This document shows, one piece after another, positions 1-8,160 of a DNA stretch of 64,000 nucleotides (position 1 is its first letter; the number at the start of each line of letters is the position of its first letter). Below the pieces are notes generated by a model. That model worked only from the letters and a program-made list of their open reading frames with translations. It ran no database searches and was not told where the DNA came from. Made by a program: the position numbers and the translations under genes. Where the stretch lies: assembly GCF_050563535.1 (NCBI RefSeq), contig NZ_JBNXUO010000017.1, positions 35,096 through 99,095 on the forward strand, given 5' to 3'. Source of the DNA: Falsiroseomonas sp050563535 (GTDB lineage: Bacteria; Pseudomonadota; Alphaproteobacteria; Acetobacterales; Acetobacteraceae).

Positions 1-18
1 TGATGACGGAGCTTGTCG

Positions 19-204
19 TCAGCAGCTGAAGTCGATCATTTGCGGTAGCAGATTGAGCAGAGAGTGGAGCGCAGCTGTAGATGCTTCGACCGCATTGGTG
101 CGCTTCGCAGCACGCAAGCGTCCCATCACCGTTGGAAGCTGAACCTTGCGAAAGACGCTCGCCATAGCTTTAACGCCGCTGCCGCCGAAACCTGCAGACT
201 TCAT
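19..204 (-). other. short unclassified ORF at the window edge
   Basis: A 61-codon open frame reading away from the merR gene. I do not recognise the product, and it has no clear ribosome binding site. The first ~200 bases are visibly less GC-rich than what follows, so this could be the edge of a foreign segment or a decayed gene end. It may not be a gene at all. Confidence 0.15.
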
Positions 205-205
205 C

Positions 206-655
206 TCAACGTTCTGCGCCGGGAGATCCGTGCGTGGGATCGACGCAGTGCCCGTGCGTCGCGTCGGCCAGCACCTCGATCACGCGGCACTCGGCGACGC
301 GACCGTTGTGGCAGTCGGTCATCCGCTCCAGCTCCGCCTCTAGCGACCGGAGCCGGGCGAGGCGGTCCCGGACGGCGGCGAGGTGCCGCCGCGCGATCAC
401 GTCCGCCCCCTCGCACGGGGCGTCGGGCGCGGCGTCGGCCAGGCGCAGCAGCTCGCGGATGTCCTCCATCGCGAAGCCGAGCTCCCGGGCGTGGCGGATG
501 AAGCCCAGCCGGTCGAGGTGGGAGCGGCCGTAGACGCGGTGGCCGCCCTCGGTGCGGCCGGGGGGCGGCAGCAGCCCCTCCGCCTCGTAGAAGCGGATCG
601 TAGTGGCCTTCACCCCGGTCGCCCGGGACAGGTCGCCGATCGAGAGGGTCTCCAC
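206..655 (-). CDS. MerR-family metal-responsive transcriptional regulator
   Basis: A 149-residue cytoplasmic regulator. The N-terminal MerR winged helix is complete (residues 4-72, with a TTIRFYEAEGLL recognition region), followed by a long dimerisation helix (about 85-112) and a metal loop. C81, C115, C123 and C137, with nearby histidines, resemble the thiolate sites of the ZntR/CadR/PbrR branch rather than CueR. The GTG start at 655 is chosen because the MerR fold begins immediately after it; a longer reading adds 60 residues overlapping the upstream gene. It lies 16 bp after the DUF411 gene, so the two are probably cotranscribed. A MerR-type promoter ahead of the P-type ATPase (2032-2062) is its likely target. 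Metal identity (Zn, Cd or Pb) is inferred from the cysteines and neighbours. Confidence 0.9.
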   Translation of the reverse strand: METLSIGDLSRATGVKATTIRFYEAEGLLPPPGRTEGGHRVYGRSHLDRLGFIRHARELGFAMEDIRELLRLADAAPDAPCEGADVIARRHLAAVRDRLARLRSLEAELERMTDCHNGRVAECRVIEVLADATHGHCVDPTHGSPGAER

Positions 656-671
656 GGCCGCGTGCCGCCGC

Positions 672-1169
672 TCAGGCCGGCCGGTCGCCGCGGGCCCGCA
701 CGAAGGGCTCCCGCCGCCCGTCCGCCGCGAAGGCGAACACGGTGTAGGGCCTGGGCGCAACGCCCGGCATCTCCATGCCCGGCGAGCCGACGGGCATCTC
801 CGGAACCGCGATGCCGCGCCAAGCGCCCGGCGCATCGAGGAAGCGCCGCAGCGCGAAGGCCGGCACGTGCCCCTCCACGACGAAGCGGCCGTCCGCTGTC
901 AGGCCGGTGTGGCAGCCCGCCAAGTCCTCGGGGACGCCGGCGGCGCGCCGGGCCGCGTCGAGGTCCGGCGTGTCCGACATCTCGACTGCAAAGCCGGCCG
1001 CCCGCACGTGGTTCGCCCAGCCCTCGCAGCAGCCGCAGCCGGGGCTGCGCATCACGCGGAGCGGGGAGGCCGCCGGCGCGGCCTGGGCTCGCCCCCGGCC
1101 AGGCGAGGCGGCAAGCGCCAGGGCGGCGGGCAGAAGAAGGGTGGCGCGGCGTCGGAGCAACTCGGACAT
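672..1169 (-). CDS. DUF411 family copper/metal-binding periplasmic protein
   Basis: A 165-residue protein with an N-terminal signal or Tat-like leader (basic residues, then a hydrophobic stretch ending near residue 28). The DUF411 body follows: a CGCC cluster after MRSPG, a downstream C-H pair (LAGCHTG) and the conserved VEGHVPA segment. DUF411 proteins are small secreted proteins found in copper and other heavy-metal clusters; their exact biochemistry is unsettled. The start at ATG 1169 puts the leader at the N terminus, whereas a longer frame would bury it. It is the first gene of a two-gene minus-strand unit with merR, divergent from the cation transporter, with a 221-bp intergenic region that must hold both promoters. 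Confidence 0.85.
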   Translation of the reverse strand: MSELLRRRATLLLPAALALAASPGRGRAQAAPAASPLRVMRSPGCGCCEGWANHVRAAGFAVEMSDTPDLDAARRAAGVPEDLAGCHTGLTADGRFVVEGHVPAFALRRFLDAPGAWRGIAVPEMPVGSPGMEMPGVAPRPYTVFAFAADGRREPFVRARGDRPA

Positions 1170-1390
1170 CTTGAGCCTTCTTCCCCTGGGCAGGACGACG
1201 GAGCCCAGGCGTTGAACAGGGTGGGCAGACGCGGGGTCTCTGCCAAGTCCGGCAGGATGGGTCCCGCGCCGATCCCGTCGAATGGCGCGTGCCCCCTCAC
1301 GACGGCGGCACCGCCGGAAACCTTCAGCCGCTGGAAGATCGCTTCCTCGCAGGGGCGCCGGCCCTCGTGCCGGGGTGGTGGAGGCCATGC

Positions 1391-2035
1391 ATGGCCGACG
1401 ACGATGACGACGTGGACTTCCAGGGGGCGAGCCCGGCCTATCGGCGCGCCCTTGGCTGGGTGGTGGCGCTCAATCTCGGCTACGGGGCCGCGGAGGCGAT
1501 CGGCGGCCTGCTCGCCGGTTCCCAGGCGCTGAAGGCCGACGCGCTCGACTTCCTCGGCGACGGCGCGATCACCCTGCTCGGCCTGCTCGCCATCGGCTGG
1601 CCGCTGGCGCGGAGGGCGCGCGTGGCCATGCTCCAGGGGCTCTTCCTCGGCGCGCTCGGGCTCGGCGTCCTCGGGACCACGGCCTACCGCGTGCTGGTCC
1701 AGCGGGTGCCCGAGGCGGAGATGATGGGCCTGTTCGGGGCCGCGGCGCTGGCCGTGAACGTGGCGGCCGCCCTCATCCTCGCCCCACACCGGAGGGGGGC
1801 GGGCGACGCCAACGCGCGCGCCGTCTGGCTGTTCAGCCGCAACGACGCGCTCGGCAACCTCGCGGTGTTGGCCGCTGCCGGCCTGGTCGCCTGGACCGGG
1901 ACGGCTTGGCCCGACCTCGCCGTGGCCGCCGTGGTCGCGGGCCTCTTCCTGCACTCGGCCTGGGAGATCCTGCGCGACGCCCGCCGCGACCTGCGGCGGG
2001 CCGGCGCGGGCAACGGACGCACGCAAGGGACTTGA
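1391..2035 (+). CDS. cation diffusion facilitator-type transporter, membrane domain only
   Basis: A 214-residue inner-membrane protein with about six hydrophobic segments. Two acidic motifs typical of CDF transporters are visible: an ALKADALDFLGD-like motif in the second segment and a SRNDALGN motif in the fifth. These would form the metal site of a proton antiporter exporting Zn or Cd. The C-terminal cytoplasmic CDF domain is absent, as in the short CDF-like proteins common in proteobacterial metal islands. The N terminus starts with an acidic run (MADDDDDVD). ATG 1391 is chosen because upstream sequence has no transporter-like content. Its stop codon overlaps the -35 element of the ATPase promoter. 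Confidence 0.8.
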   Translation: MADDDDDVDFQGASPAYRRALGWVVALNLGYGAAEAIGGLLAGSQALKADALDFLGDGAITLLGLLAIGWPLARRARVAMLQGLFLGALGLGVLGTTAYRVLVQRVPEAEMMGLFGAAALAVNVAAALILAPHRRGAGDANARAVWLFSRNDALGNLAVLAAAGLVAWTGTAWPDLAVAAVVAGLFLHSAWEILRDARRDLRRAGAGNGRTQGT

Positions 2036-2062
2036 ACCTCTAGTCACTGGAGGTCCCATATC
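2032..2062 (+). promoter_or_regulatory. MerR-type promoter/operator for the P-type ATPase
   Basis: A TTGAAC -35 box (2032-2037) and a CATATC -10 box (2057-2062) are separated by 19 bp, the over-long spacer typical of MerR-activated promoters. The spacer holds the imperfect dyad ACCTCTAG-TCA-CTGGAGGT. The -35 overlaps the stop codon of the upstream transporter gene, and the ATPase GTG start lies 26 bp downstream of the -10. The probable activator is the MerR protein at 206-655. Confidence 0.7.
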
Positions 2063-2088
2063 CGGCCGAACGGACGAGGAGCAGGGCA

Positions 2089-4491
2089 GTGGACGGCGGA
2101 AGCGGGGCGGGAGCCAAGCTGGAATGGCGGGTGGAGGGCATGGACTGCCCGACCTGCGTCGGAAAGATCGAGCGCGCCGTAGGCCGGCTCCCCGGCGTCT
2201 CCGAACTGTCCGTGAGCATAGCCAGCGAGCGGCTCAGCCTCCGGCTCGACCCTGGAAGCACCACGCCGGAGGAGGTCGAGCGGGCCGCAGCCGCGGTGGG
2301 CCACCCCGCGCGCCGCCTGGCTCCGCCACCGCCATCAGCGGAGCTCCTGGAGTGGCGCGTGGAGGGCATGGATTGCCCGACCTGCGTTGCCAAGATCGAG
2401 ACCGCAGTGGCCCGCCTACCCGGCGTGTCGGACGTCTCCGTGAACATGGCCGCCGAGCGCCTGCGGCTGCGCCTTGCGCCTGATGGCGCCACGCCCGAGG
2501 AGGTCGAGCGCGCAGCCGCCGCCGTCGGTCATGCAGCACGCAGGATCGAGCCGGCTGCCCATGCGGCTTCCGGAGGGCAGGAGCACGGGCACGACGGCGA
2601 CGACCCTTCCGACGCCGGCCGGTCCTGGTGGGCGACAGGCAAGGCGCGTCTTGTCTGGCTCCTCAGCGGGCTTGTCGGCGGGGCTTGGGCGGCGGCGCAT
2701 CTGGTCCCGGCTGCCTCATACTGGCTCTATCTGGCGGCAACGCTCGCCGCGCTGGTGCCCTTCGGCCGGCGTGCCCTCGCCCTGGCCCGGGCGGGCAGCC
2801 CCTTCTCGATCGAGACGCTGATGGTTACTGCCGCGCTCGGCGCCGCCGTCATCGGCGCGGCGGAGGAGGCGGCGCTCGTCGTGCTGCTTTTCGCGGTCGG
2901 CGAGCTGCTGGAAGGCATCGCCGCGGGGCGGGCTCGCGCCGGCATCCGGGCGCTCGTCGCGCTGATGCCGCGCACGGCGCTGCGCCGCCACGTCGACGGC
3001 ACGACGGAGGAGGTGCCGGCGGAGCGGCTGGCGGTGGGCGACCTCGTCCTGGTCCGCCCCGGCGACCGCGTGCCGGCCGATGGCGTGGTGATGGAGGGAC
3101 AATCCGCCCTCGACGAGAGTCCGGTGACCGGCGAGAGCGTGCCCGTCACCCGCGGCCCCGGCGACCCGGTCGTGGCGGGCAGCGTGAACGCCGAGGGCGC
3201 GCTGGTGCTGCGCGTCACCGCCGCCGGCGAGGGCAGCACGCTCGCCCGCATCGCCCGCCTGGTGGAGGAGGCGACGGCGACCCGCGGGCGCACCCAGCGC
3301 TTCATCGAGCGCTTCTCCGCCTGGTGGACGCCGGGCGCGATGGCCGTCTCGGCGCTTGTCGTCCTCGTGCCGCCCCTGCTGTTCGGCGGCGACTGGTGGA
3401 CCTGGATCTACCGCGGCCTCGCGCTGCTGCTGGTGGCCTGCCCCTGCGCGCTGGTGATTTCGGTGCCCGCCGCGATGGCGTCCGGCCTCTCGGCCGGCGC
3501 CCGGCGCGGGCTGCTGGTGAAGGGCGGCGCGGCGCTGGAGGCGATCGGGCACGCGCGCACGGTCGCCTTCGACAAGACCGGCACGCTCACGGCGGGCAGG
3601 CCGCGCGTCACGGATGTGCTGACCGCCGAGGGCGTGGCGGAGGCGGAGCTGCTGCGTCTCGCGGCGGCGGTGGAGGCGGGATCCTCGCATCCCCTCGCGC
3701 GCGCGGTCCTCGCCGAAGCCGCGGCCCGCGGCATCGCGCTGCCGCCCGCCCGCGCGGCCGCCGCGATCCCCGGCAAGGCGGTGGCGGCGAGCGTCAAGGG
3801 GCGTCGGATCGGCGTCGGCAGCCCCGCCTGGGCGGCGGAGGGCGGCGCGGCCCTGCCGCCGGCGCTGGATGCCGCGCGGGCCCGGCTCGAGGCGGAGGGC
3901 AAGACGGTCGCCGTCGTCACCGCCGACCGCGCTGCGCTCGGCCTGCTCGCCCTGCGCGACGAGCCCCGGACGGACGCGGCGGAGGCCGTGGCCGCGCTGC
4001 AGCGCCTTGGCGTCGGCGCGGTGATGCTGACGGGCGACAACCCGCGCACCGGCGCCGCCATCGGCGGGGCGCTCGGCCTGGAGGTGAAGGCGGGCCTGCT
4101 GCCCGCCGACAAGCTGCGCGAGATCGCTGCCCTCAAGGAGCGCGGCCCGGTGGTGATGGTGGGCGACGGAATCAACGACGCGCCGGCGCTGGCCGCCGCG
4201 ACCGCAGGCGTGGCTATGGGCGGCGGTACCGAGGTGGCGTTAGAGGCGGCAGACGCCGCGCTGCTGCGCGAGCGCGTCTCGGGCGTGGCCGAGCTCGTGC
4301 AGCTCTCCCGCGCCACGCTGACGAACGTGAAGCAGAACGTGGCCGTTGCGGTCGGACTGAAGCTGGTGTTCCTCGTCACCACCGTCACCGGCGTGACGGG
4401 GCTCTGGCCCGCGATCCTCGCCGACACGGGCGCCACGGTGCTCGTCACGCTGAACGCGCTGCGGCTGCTCGCCTGGAGGCCCGGACGATGA
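2089..4491 (+). CDS. zntA: Zn(II)/Cd(II)/Pb(II)-exporting P1B-type ATPase
   Basis: An 800-residue inner-membrane metal exporter. Two N-terminal HMA domains each carry GMDCPTC (residues 17-23 and about 93-99). The core follows with transmembrane segments, the CPC metal site at 451-453, the phosphorylation motif DKTGT at 495, an SSHPLA-type HP motif and GDGINDAPA. The last membrane segments carry a lysine (VGLKLVFL) and an aspartate (ADTGA), the P1B-2 signature of ZntA/CadA rather than the copper branch. The GTG start has an AGGAG-like sequence 10 bp upstream. It leads a seven-gene plus-strand run, and its TGA overlaps the next ATG. Two HMA domains is more than the single one in E. coli ZntA. 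Confidence 0.95.
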   Translation: MDGGSGAGAKLEWRVEGMDCPTCVGKIERAVGRLPGVSELSVSIASERLSLRLDPGSTTPEEVERAAAAVGHPARRLAPPPPSAELLEWRVEGMDCPTCVAKIETAVARLPGVSDVSVNMAAERLRLRLAPDGATPEEVERAAAAVGHAARRIEPAAHAASGGQEHGHDGDDPSDAGRSWWATGKARLVWLLSGLVGGAWAAAHLVPAASYWLYLAATLAALVPFGRRALALARAGSPFSIETLMVTAALGAAVIGAAEEAALVVLLFAVGELLEGIAAGRARAGIRALVALMPRTALRRHVDGTTEEVPAERLAVGDLVLVRPGDRVPADGVVMEGQSALDESPVTGESVPVTRGPGDPVVAGSVNAEGALVLRVTAAGEGSTLARIARLVEEATATRGRTQRFIERFSAWWTPGAMAVSALVVLVPPLLFGGDWWTWIYRGLALLLVACPCALVISVPAAMASGLSAGARRGLLVKGGAALEAIGHARTVAFDKTGTLTAGRPRVTDVLTAEGVAEAELLRLAAAVEAGSSHPLARAVLAEAAARGIALPPARAAAAIPGKAVAASVKGRRIGVGSPAWAAEGGAALPPALDAARARLEAEGKTVAVVTADRAALGLLALRDEPRTDAAEAVAALQRLGVGAVMLTGDNPRTGAAIGGALGLEVKAGLLPADKLREIAALKERGPVVMVGDGINDAPALAAATAGVAMGGGTEVALEAADAALLRERVSGVAELVQLSRATLTNVKQNVAVAVGLKLVFLVTTVTGVTGLWPAILADTGATVLVTLNALRLLAWRPGR

Positions 4492-4796
4492 CGCCGAGGA
4501 CCACCGCCCTTGCCGCGCCCCTGTTCGCCCTCGCCCCCGCCATGGCGTTGGCGCAGCCGATGGGACCCGGCGGCTGGGGCGACCGCCCCTGGATGATGAT
4601 GCATGGCGGCTGGGGGTGGGGCTGCGGCCTCGCCTGGCTGGTCGCGCTGGGCGCGCTGGCCGCGCTCGCGGTGGTGCTGCTGCGCCGCGGTGTGGCCGGC
4701 GGCGTCGCCGAGGCGCTCGACCTGCGCTACGCGCGCGGCGAGATCGAGCGCGACGAGTACCTCCGCCGCAGGGCCGACATCCTCGGCCGCGGCTGA
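4488..4796 (+). CDS. small membrane protein with SHOCT domain
   Basis: A 102-residue protein with an N-terminal leader (ending near ALAQP), a Gly/Trp/Met-rich stretch containing MMMHGGWGWG, one transmembrane helix (about 45-65) and a C-terminal SHOCT-like motif (LDLRYARGEIERDEYLRRR). SHOCT domains are short oligomerisation motifs often found on small membrane proteins in metal clusters. The Met/His-rich loop could contact metal, but this is inference. It overlaps the ATPase stop by 4 bp (ATGA), implying translational coupling. Confidence 0.8.
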   Translation: MTPRTTALAAPLFALAPAMALAQPMGPGGWGDRPWMMMHGGWGWGCGLAWLVALGALAALAVVLLRRGVAGGVAEALDLRYARGEIERDEYLRRRADILGRG

Positions 4797-4850
4797 GGCA
4801 CGCCGCCGGTTGCCTCGCGGCCGGCCAACCCCGGAGAAGAGGACAGCACA

Positions 4851-5381
4851 ATGGGCTTGAGGAACGCATCTCTCGCCGCCCTCGCGGCGGCCGCCATCGG
4901 CATCGGCGCCGCATGGGCGCAGACCGGCCAGCCCGGCGGTCAGGGTGGCCAGATGGGCGCTGGCATGATGGGGCAGGGAATGGGACCCGGCATGATGGGC
5001 GGGGACCGCATGATGCCGATGATGCGCGGCGGCATGATGGGGCCCGGGATGATGATGGGCCAGCACGTCGAGGGCCGCGTCGCCTTCCTCCGCGCCGAGC
5101 TCGGCATCACCCCGGCGCAGGAGACCCTCTGGAACGCCTTCGCCGAGGCGATGCGGGCGAGCGCGCAGGCGATGGCCGACATGCACGGGCAGATGATGCC
5201 GATGATGCAGGGGGGACCGCAGGCGGTGCCGCTGCCCCAGCGCCTCGAGCTGCACGAGCGGATGATGGCCTCGCACCTCGAGGCGCTGCGCCGCGTCAGG
5301 GCCGCCGCCGGGCCGCTCTACGCGGCGCTCGACGACCGGCAGAAGCGGACCGCCGACACCCTGATGCTGGGGATGATGTAG
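4851..5381 (+). CDS. Met-rich periplasmic Spy/CpxP-like protein
   Basis: A 176-residue secreted protein with a signal peptide cleaved near AWAQ (residue 23-24). Residues 25-75 form a striking GMM/GPGMM-type methionine-glycine region, followed by a helical Spy/CpxP-like body with the LTxxQ-type motif (here ITPAQETLW). Proteins of this kind act in periplasmic metal sensing or as chaperones. The methionine array suggests Cu(I) or other soft-metal binding, which is inference. A ribosome binding site (GGAGAAGAGG) lies 9 bases upstream of ATG 4851. Confidence 0.8.
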   Translation: MGLRNASLAALAAAAIGIGAAWAQTGQPGGQGGQMGAGMMGQGMGPGMMGGDRMMPMMRGGMMGPGMMMGQHVEGRVAFLRAELGITPAQETLWNAFAEAMRASAQAMADMHGQMMPMMQGGPQAVPLPQRLELHERMMASHLEALRRVRAAAGPLYAALDDRQKRTADTLMLGMM

Positions 5382-5406
5382 CGGCCATGGACGACCGCGG
5401 CGGCGC

Positions 5407-6144
5407 GTGGCGGGGGCGCGGGTGACCCTCGAGCTCTCCTTCCTCGGCCTGTTCCTCGCCTTCGGCGGGGGCATGGTTTCCTTCCTCTCGCCCTGCGTGC
5501 TGCCGCTGGTGCCGGGCTACGTCGCCTGGGTGGCGGGGACGGACCTCGCCACCGCGCGGGCGGAGCGCTGGCGGGCGCTCCGGCTCTCGCTCTTCTTCGT
5601 GCTCGGCTTCGGCCTCGTCTTCGTGGGCCTCGGGCTCGGCGCGACCGCCGTCGGCGGGCTGCTGCGGCGGTGGTCCTACGAGCTGACGATCGCGGCCGGG
5701 CTGCTGATCGCGGCGATGGGCCTCGTGCAGGTGGGGCTGCTGCGGCTCGCGCCCCTGATGCGCGACCTGCGTTTCCGCCCGCCGGCGGAGGGCGGCGGCC
5801 CCGCCTCGGCGGCGCTGATCGGGGTCGCTTTCGGCTTCGGCTGGACGCCCTGCATCGGGCCGGTGCTCGCCGGCGTGCTCGCCGCCGCGGCGCTCACCCC
5901 CGGCGCCGGGGCCGGGCTGCTCGCGGCCTACGCGCTCGGCCTCGGCGTGCCCTTCCTGCTCGCCGCCTTCTACCTGCCGGCGGCGATGGCGCGGGCGCGC
6001 CGCCTCGGGCGGCTCGGCCGGGCGCTCCAGCTCGGCAGCGGGGCCGTGATGGTGGCCTTCGGCCTCGCGATCGCCACCGGGGAGCTGGGCCGCCTCGCGG
6101 TCTGGTTCCTGGAGACCTTCCCGTGGCTGGCGCGGCTCGGATGA
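5407..6144 (+). CDS. ccdA: CcdA-type thiol-disulfide transmembrane transporter
   Basis: A 245-residue inner-membrane protein with six hydrophobic helices and the two CcdA redox cysteines: C30 (FLSPCVLPLVPG) and C149 (GWTPCIGP). It passes reducing equivalents from cytoplasmic thioredoxin to periplasmic proteins, for example apocytochromes or metallochaperones such as SCO. Start codons GTG 5407 and GTG 5422 are both possible; an ATG at 5387 is out of frame. Its position next to PCuAC and SCO genes suggests it keeps their Cys or Met sites reduced. It overlaps lspA by 4 bp. Confidence 0.9.
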   Translation: MAGARVTLELSFLGLFLAFGGGMVSFLSPCVLPLVPGYVAWVAGTDLATARAERWRALRLSLFFVLGFGLVFVGLGLGATAVGGLLRRWSYELTIAAGLLIAAMGLVQVGLLRLAPLMRDLRFRPPAEGGGPASAALIGVAFGFGWTPCIGPVLAGVLAAAALTPGAGAGLLAAYALGLGVPFLLAAFYLPAAMARARRLGRLGRALQLGSGAVMVAFGLAIATGELGRLAVWFLETFPWLARLG

Positions 6145-6683
6145 CCGCGCCCCGCCCCCGCGGCCTCCGGCGCCTCGGCCTCCTCGCGGCGCTGGCCGCC
6201 GCCGTCACGGACCAGGCGACGAAGGCCTGGGCGCTCGCGGCGCTGTGGCCGCCCTACAGCGACGGCATCGCCCTCCTGCCGGTGCTGAACCTCCGCCTCG
6301 GCTTCAACACCGGCGTGACCTTCGGGATGTTCCGCGAGAGCGCCGCCGACGCGGTCTGGGTGCTCGTCGCGGTCAAGCTGGCGATCGTGGCGTTCCTCGC
6401 CCGCTGGCTCTGGCGGACCGCCTCGCGCACCGAGGCGCTGGGGCTCGGCCTCGTCATCGGCGGCGCGGCCGGCAACATCCTCGACCGCCTGGCGCGGGGG
6501 GCGGTGACGGACTTCATCGACGCGCACTACGGCGGCTGGCACTGGCCGACCTTCAACATGGCGGACGTGGCGATCGTCTGCGGCGTCGCGGCCCTCGTGC
6601 TCGGCGGCCTGCGCCGGACCGAGGGGGGCGCCAGCCCGCCCGCCCGCCGGGACGCGGACAAGCCCGCCGCGGGACCGCCCTGA
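6141..6683 (+). CDS. lspA: lipoprotein signal peptidase (signal peptidase II)
   Basis: A 180-residue inner-membrane aspartyl protease that cleaves prolipoprotein signal peptides. Four transmembrane segments are visible, and the catalytic dyad is D115 (GNILDR) and D142 (FNMADV), both in conserved contexts. The C terminus carries an extra Pro/Ala-rich tail. This is presumably an accessory copy: plasmid-borne lspA homologues occur in lead-resistance operons (pbrC) beside a P1B ATPase and a MerR regulator, as here. That parallel supports Pb/Cd/Zn resistance as the theme of the block. Confidence 0.93.
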   Translation: MTAPRPRGLRRLGLLAALAAAVTDQATKAWALAALWPPYSDGIALLPVLNLRLGFNTGVTFGMFRESAADAVWVLVAVKLAIVAFLARWLWRTASRTEALGLGLVIGGAAGNILDRLARGAVTDFIDAHYGGWHWPTFNMADVAIVCGVAALVLGGLRRTEGGASPPARRDADKPAAGPP

Positions 6684-6702
6684 AAGGACCGAGACCCCTA
6701 CC

Positions 6703-7176
6703 ATGCGGACCCTCCTGCGCGGCCTCGCGGCCTCGGCCCTGGCGCTCGCGCTCGCCATCCCCGCGGCGGGCGCCCAGCCGGGCGACGTCGCCGTCTCCGC
6801 GGCCTGGACCCGCGCGGTCGGCGCCACCGCGCCCACGGCCGCCGGCTACATGACGCTGCGAAACCGCGGCGCCGCCCCCGACCGCCTCGTCGCGGCGGAA
6901 ACGCCGGCGGCACGCTCGGTCGAGATCCACGAGCAGCGGATGGAGGAAGGCGTGATGCGGATGCGCCCGCTCCCCGACGGTGTCCCCCTGCCGCCGGGGG
7001 AGACCGTGACCCTGGGCCCGGGCGGGACGCACCTGATGCTGGTGGGTCCGACGCGGGCCCTGGCGCGCGGCGAGCGCGTGCCGCTGACGCTGCGCTTCGA
7101 GCGCGCGGGCGAGGTCCGGGTGGAGCTCTCGGTCGAGGCGGCCGGCGCCCGGCGGCCGGCCCACGCGGGGCACTGA
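6703..7176 (+). CDS. periplasmic copper chaperone PCu(A)C
   Basis: A 157-residue secreted protein with a signal peptide ending near AAGAQ (residue 24-25) and the PCuAC fold. The copper ligands match the family motif H-M...H-x-M: HEQRMEEGVMRM in the first half and GGTHLML later. The family delivers Cu(I) to the CuA or CuB sites of cytochrome oxidase, usually with a SCO protein, and SCO is the very next gene (3 bp away). The C terminus ends in a His-rich HAGH tail that may add metal affinity. Confidence 0.93.
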   Translation: MRTLLRGLAASALALALAIPAAGAQPGDVAVSAAWTRAVGATAPTAAGYMTLRNRGAAPDRLVAAETPAARSVEIHEQRMEEGVMRMRPLPDGVPLPPGETVTLGPGGTHLMLVGPTRALARGERVPLTLRFERAGEVRVELSVEAAGARRPAHAGH

Positions 7177-7178
7177 CC

Positions 7179-7808
7179 TTGCTGCGCTGGGTCCGCCGCG
7201 CCGCCTGGGGCGCGGTCGGCGTGCTCGGCTTCCTTGTGCTGGCGACCTCGGCCGGGTGGCTGGTCACCGACGGCCCGCTCGGCGACCGCCGCGTGGCGAG
7301 CGGGCCGGCGAGCCTGCCGATCGGCGGGCCCTTCAGCCTGACCGACCACCGCGGCCGCGCGGTCACCGAGGCCGACTTCCGCGGCCGGCCGATGGCCGTG
7401 TTCTTCGGCTTCACCCACTGCCCGGACGTCTGCCCGACGACGCTCGGCGAGATGACTGCCCTCATCGAGGCGCTCGGCCCCGACGCCGTCCGGCTGCACT
7501 GGCTGTTCGTCAGCGTGGATTGGGAGCGCGACACGCCGGAGGCGCTGGCCGGCTACCTGGAGGCCTTCGACCGGCGGATCCTCGGCCTCTCGGGCAGCGA
7601 GGCGCAGGTGGCCGAGGCCGCGCGCGCCTTCCGGGTCTACTACCGCCGCGTGCCGGTCGAGGGCGGCGGCTACACGATGGACCACTCGGCGAGCGTCTTC
7701 ATGCTCGACGGGGCGGGCCGCTTCGCTGGGACGATCGACAACAAGGAGGGCGAGGGGGTGGCGCTGCAGAAGCTGCGGCTGCTCCTCGGCGGGCGGGCAG
7801 GCGGCTGA
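7179..7808 (+). CDS. SCO1/SenC family copper chaperone/thiol oxidoreductase
   Basis: A 209-residue protein with an N-terminal membrane anchor (residues 10-30) and a periplasmic thioredoxin-like domain. The copper site is C81-P-D-V-C85 with the distal ligand H169 (MDHSAS). The family assembles the CuA centre of cytochrome oxidase. TTG 7179 is taken as start because the anchor begins directly after it and it follows the PCuAC stop by 2 bp. It is the last gene before a strong terminator, so it probably closes the metal operon. Confidence 0.92.
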   Translation: MLRWVRRAAWGAVGVLGFLVLATSAGWLVTDGPLGDRRVASGPASLPIGGPFSLTDHRGRAVTEADFRGRPMAVFFGFTHCPDVCPTTLGEMTALIEALGPDAVRLHWLFVSVDWERDTPEALAGYLEAFDRRILGLSGSEAQVAEAARAFRVYYRRVPVEGGGYTMDHSASVFMLDGAGRFAGTIDNKEGEGVALQKLRLLLGGRAGG

Positions 7809-7859
7809 GGCGTCGAGGCTTGCCCTGTCGGGCGCTGCCACGGGGCCGTCCCTTGCGGT

Positions 7860-7889
7860 CCGGCCCGCCTGGAGGGCGGGCCGGCTTTT
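7860..7889 (+). terminator. rho-independent terminator of the metal operon
   Basis: A perfect 10-bp stem (CCGGCCCGCC at 7860-7869, GGCGGGCCGG at 7875-7884) with a 5-nt loop is followed by CTTTT. It lies 50 bp after the SCO stop. Confidence 0.85.
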
Positions 7890-7961
7890 CCTGCCAGATC
7901 GCTCGCGCTGCCGGGGTTCCTGGCGGAGAGGGGGCGGAGCCTGGGCCCCGTCCCGCCGGTT

Positions 7962-8160
7962 TCAGCCCGCGCGCTTGAGTTCCGCCATGCGCTCTGTCAG
8001 CGTCCACAACGCACGGTTCCGCCGCACGTCGCCGCCGATGCCCGTCACCTCGCGCGACGTCACCCGGCGCGCCCGGTTCTGGGCGTCGCGGCCCCAGGCT
8101 GTCAGCCCGCCGCGGATGGCGTTCTCCTGCACCCGATTGAAGGTGCGCCAGAGATCGTGG
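7962..8160 (-). pseudogene. 3' remnant of a DUF932 gene
   Basis: About 65 codons on the minus strand match the C terminus of the intact DUF932 gene at 50929-51795 nearly residue for residue (DLWRTFNRVQENAIRGG through LTERMAELK, then stop). Homology ends abruptly at about 8158-8160, where the PIN fragment begins on the other strand. No start or N-terminal domain remains. It records a recombination event between two copies of this plasmid module. Confidence 0.85.

Noticed and set aside
2628..4796. A 722-codon open frame overlapping the P-type ATPase in another frame
   Set aside because: Arg/Gly/Ala-rich translation typical of a shadow frame in GC-rich DNA; only its last 102 codons (from 4488) are a real gene.
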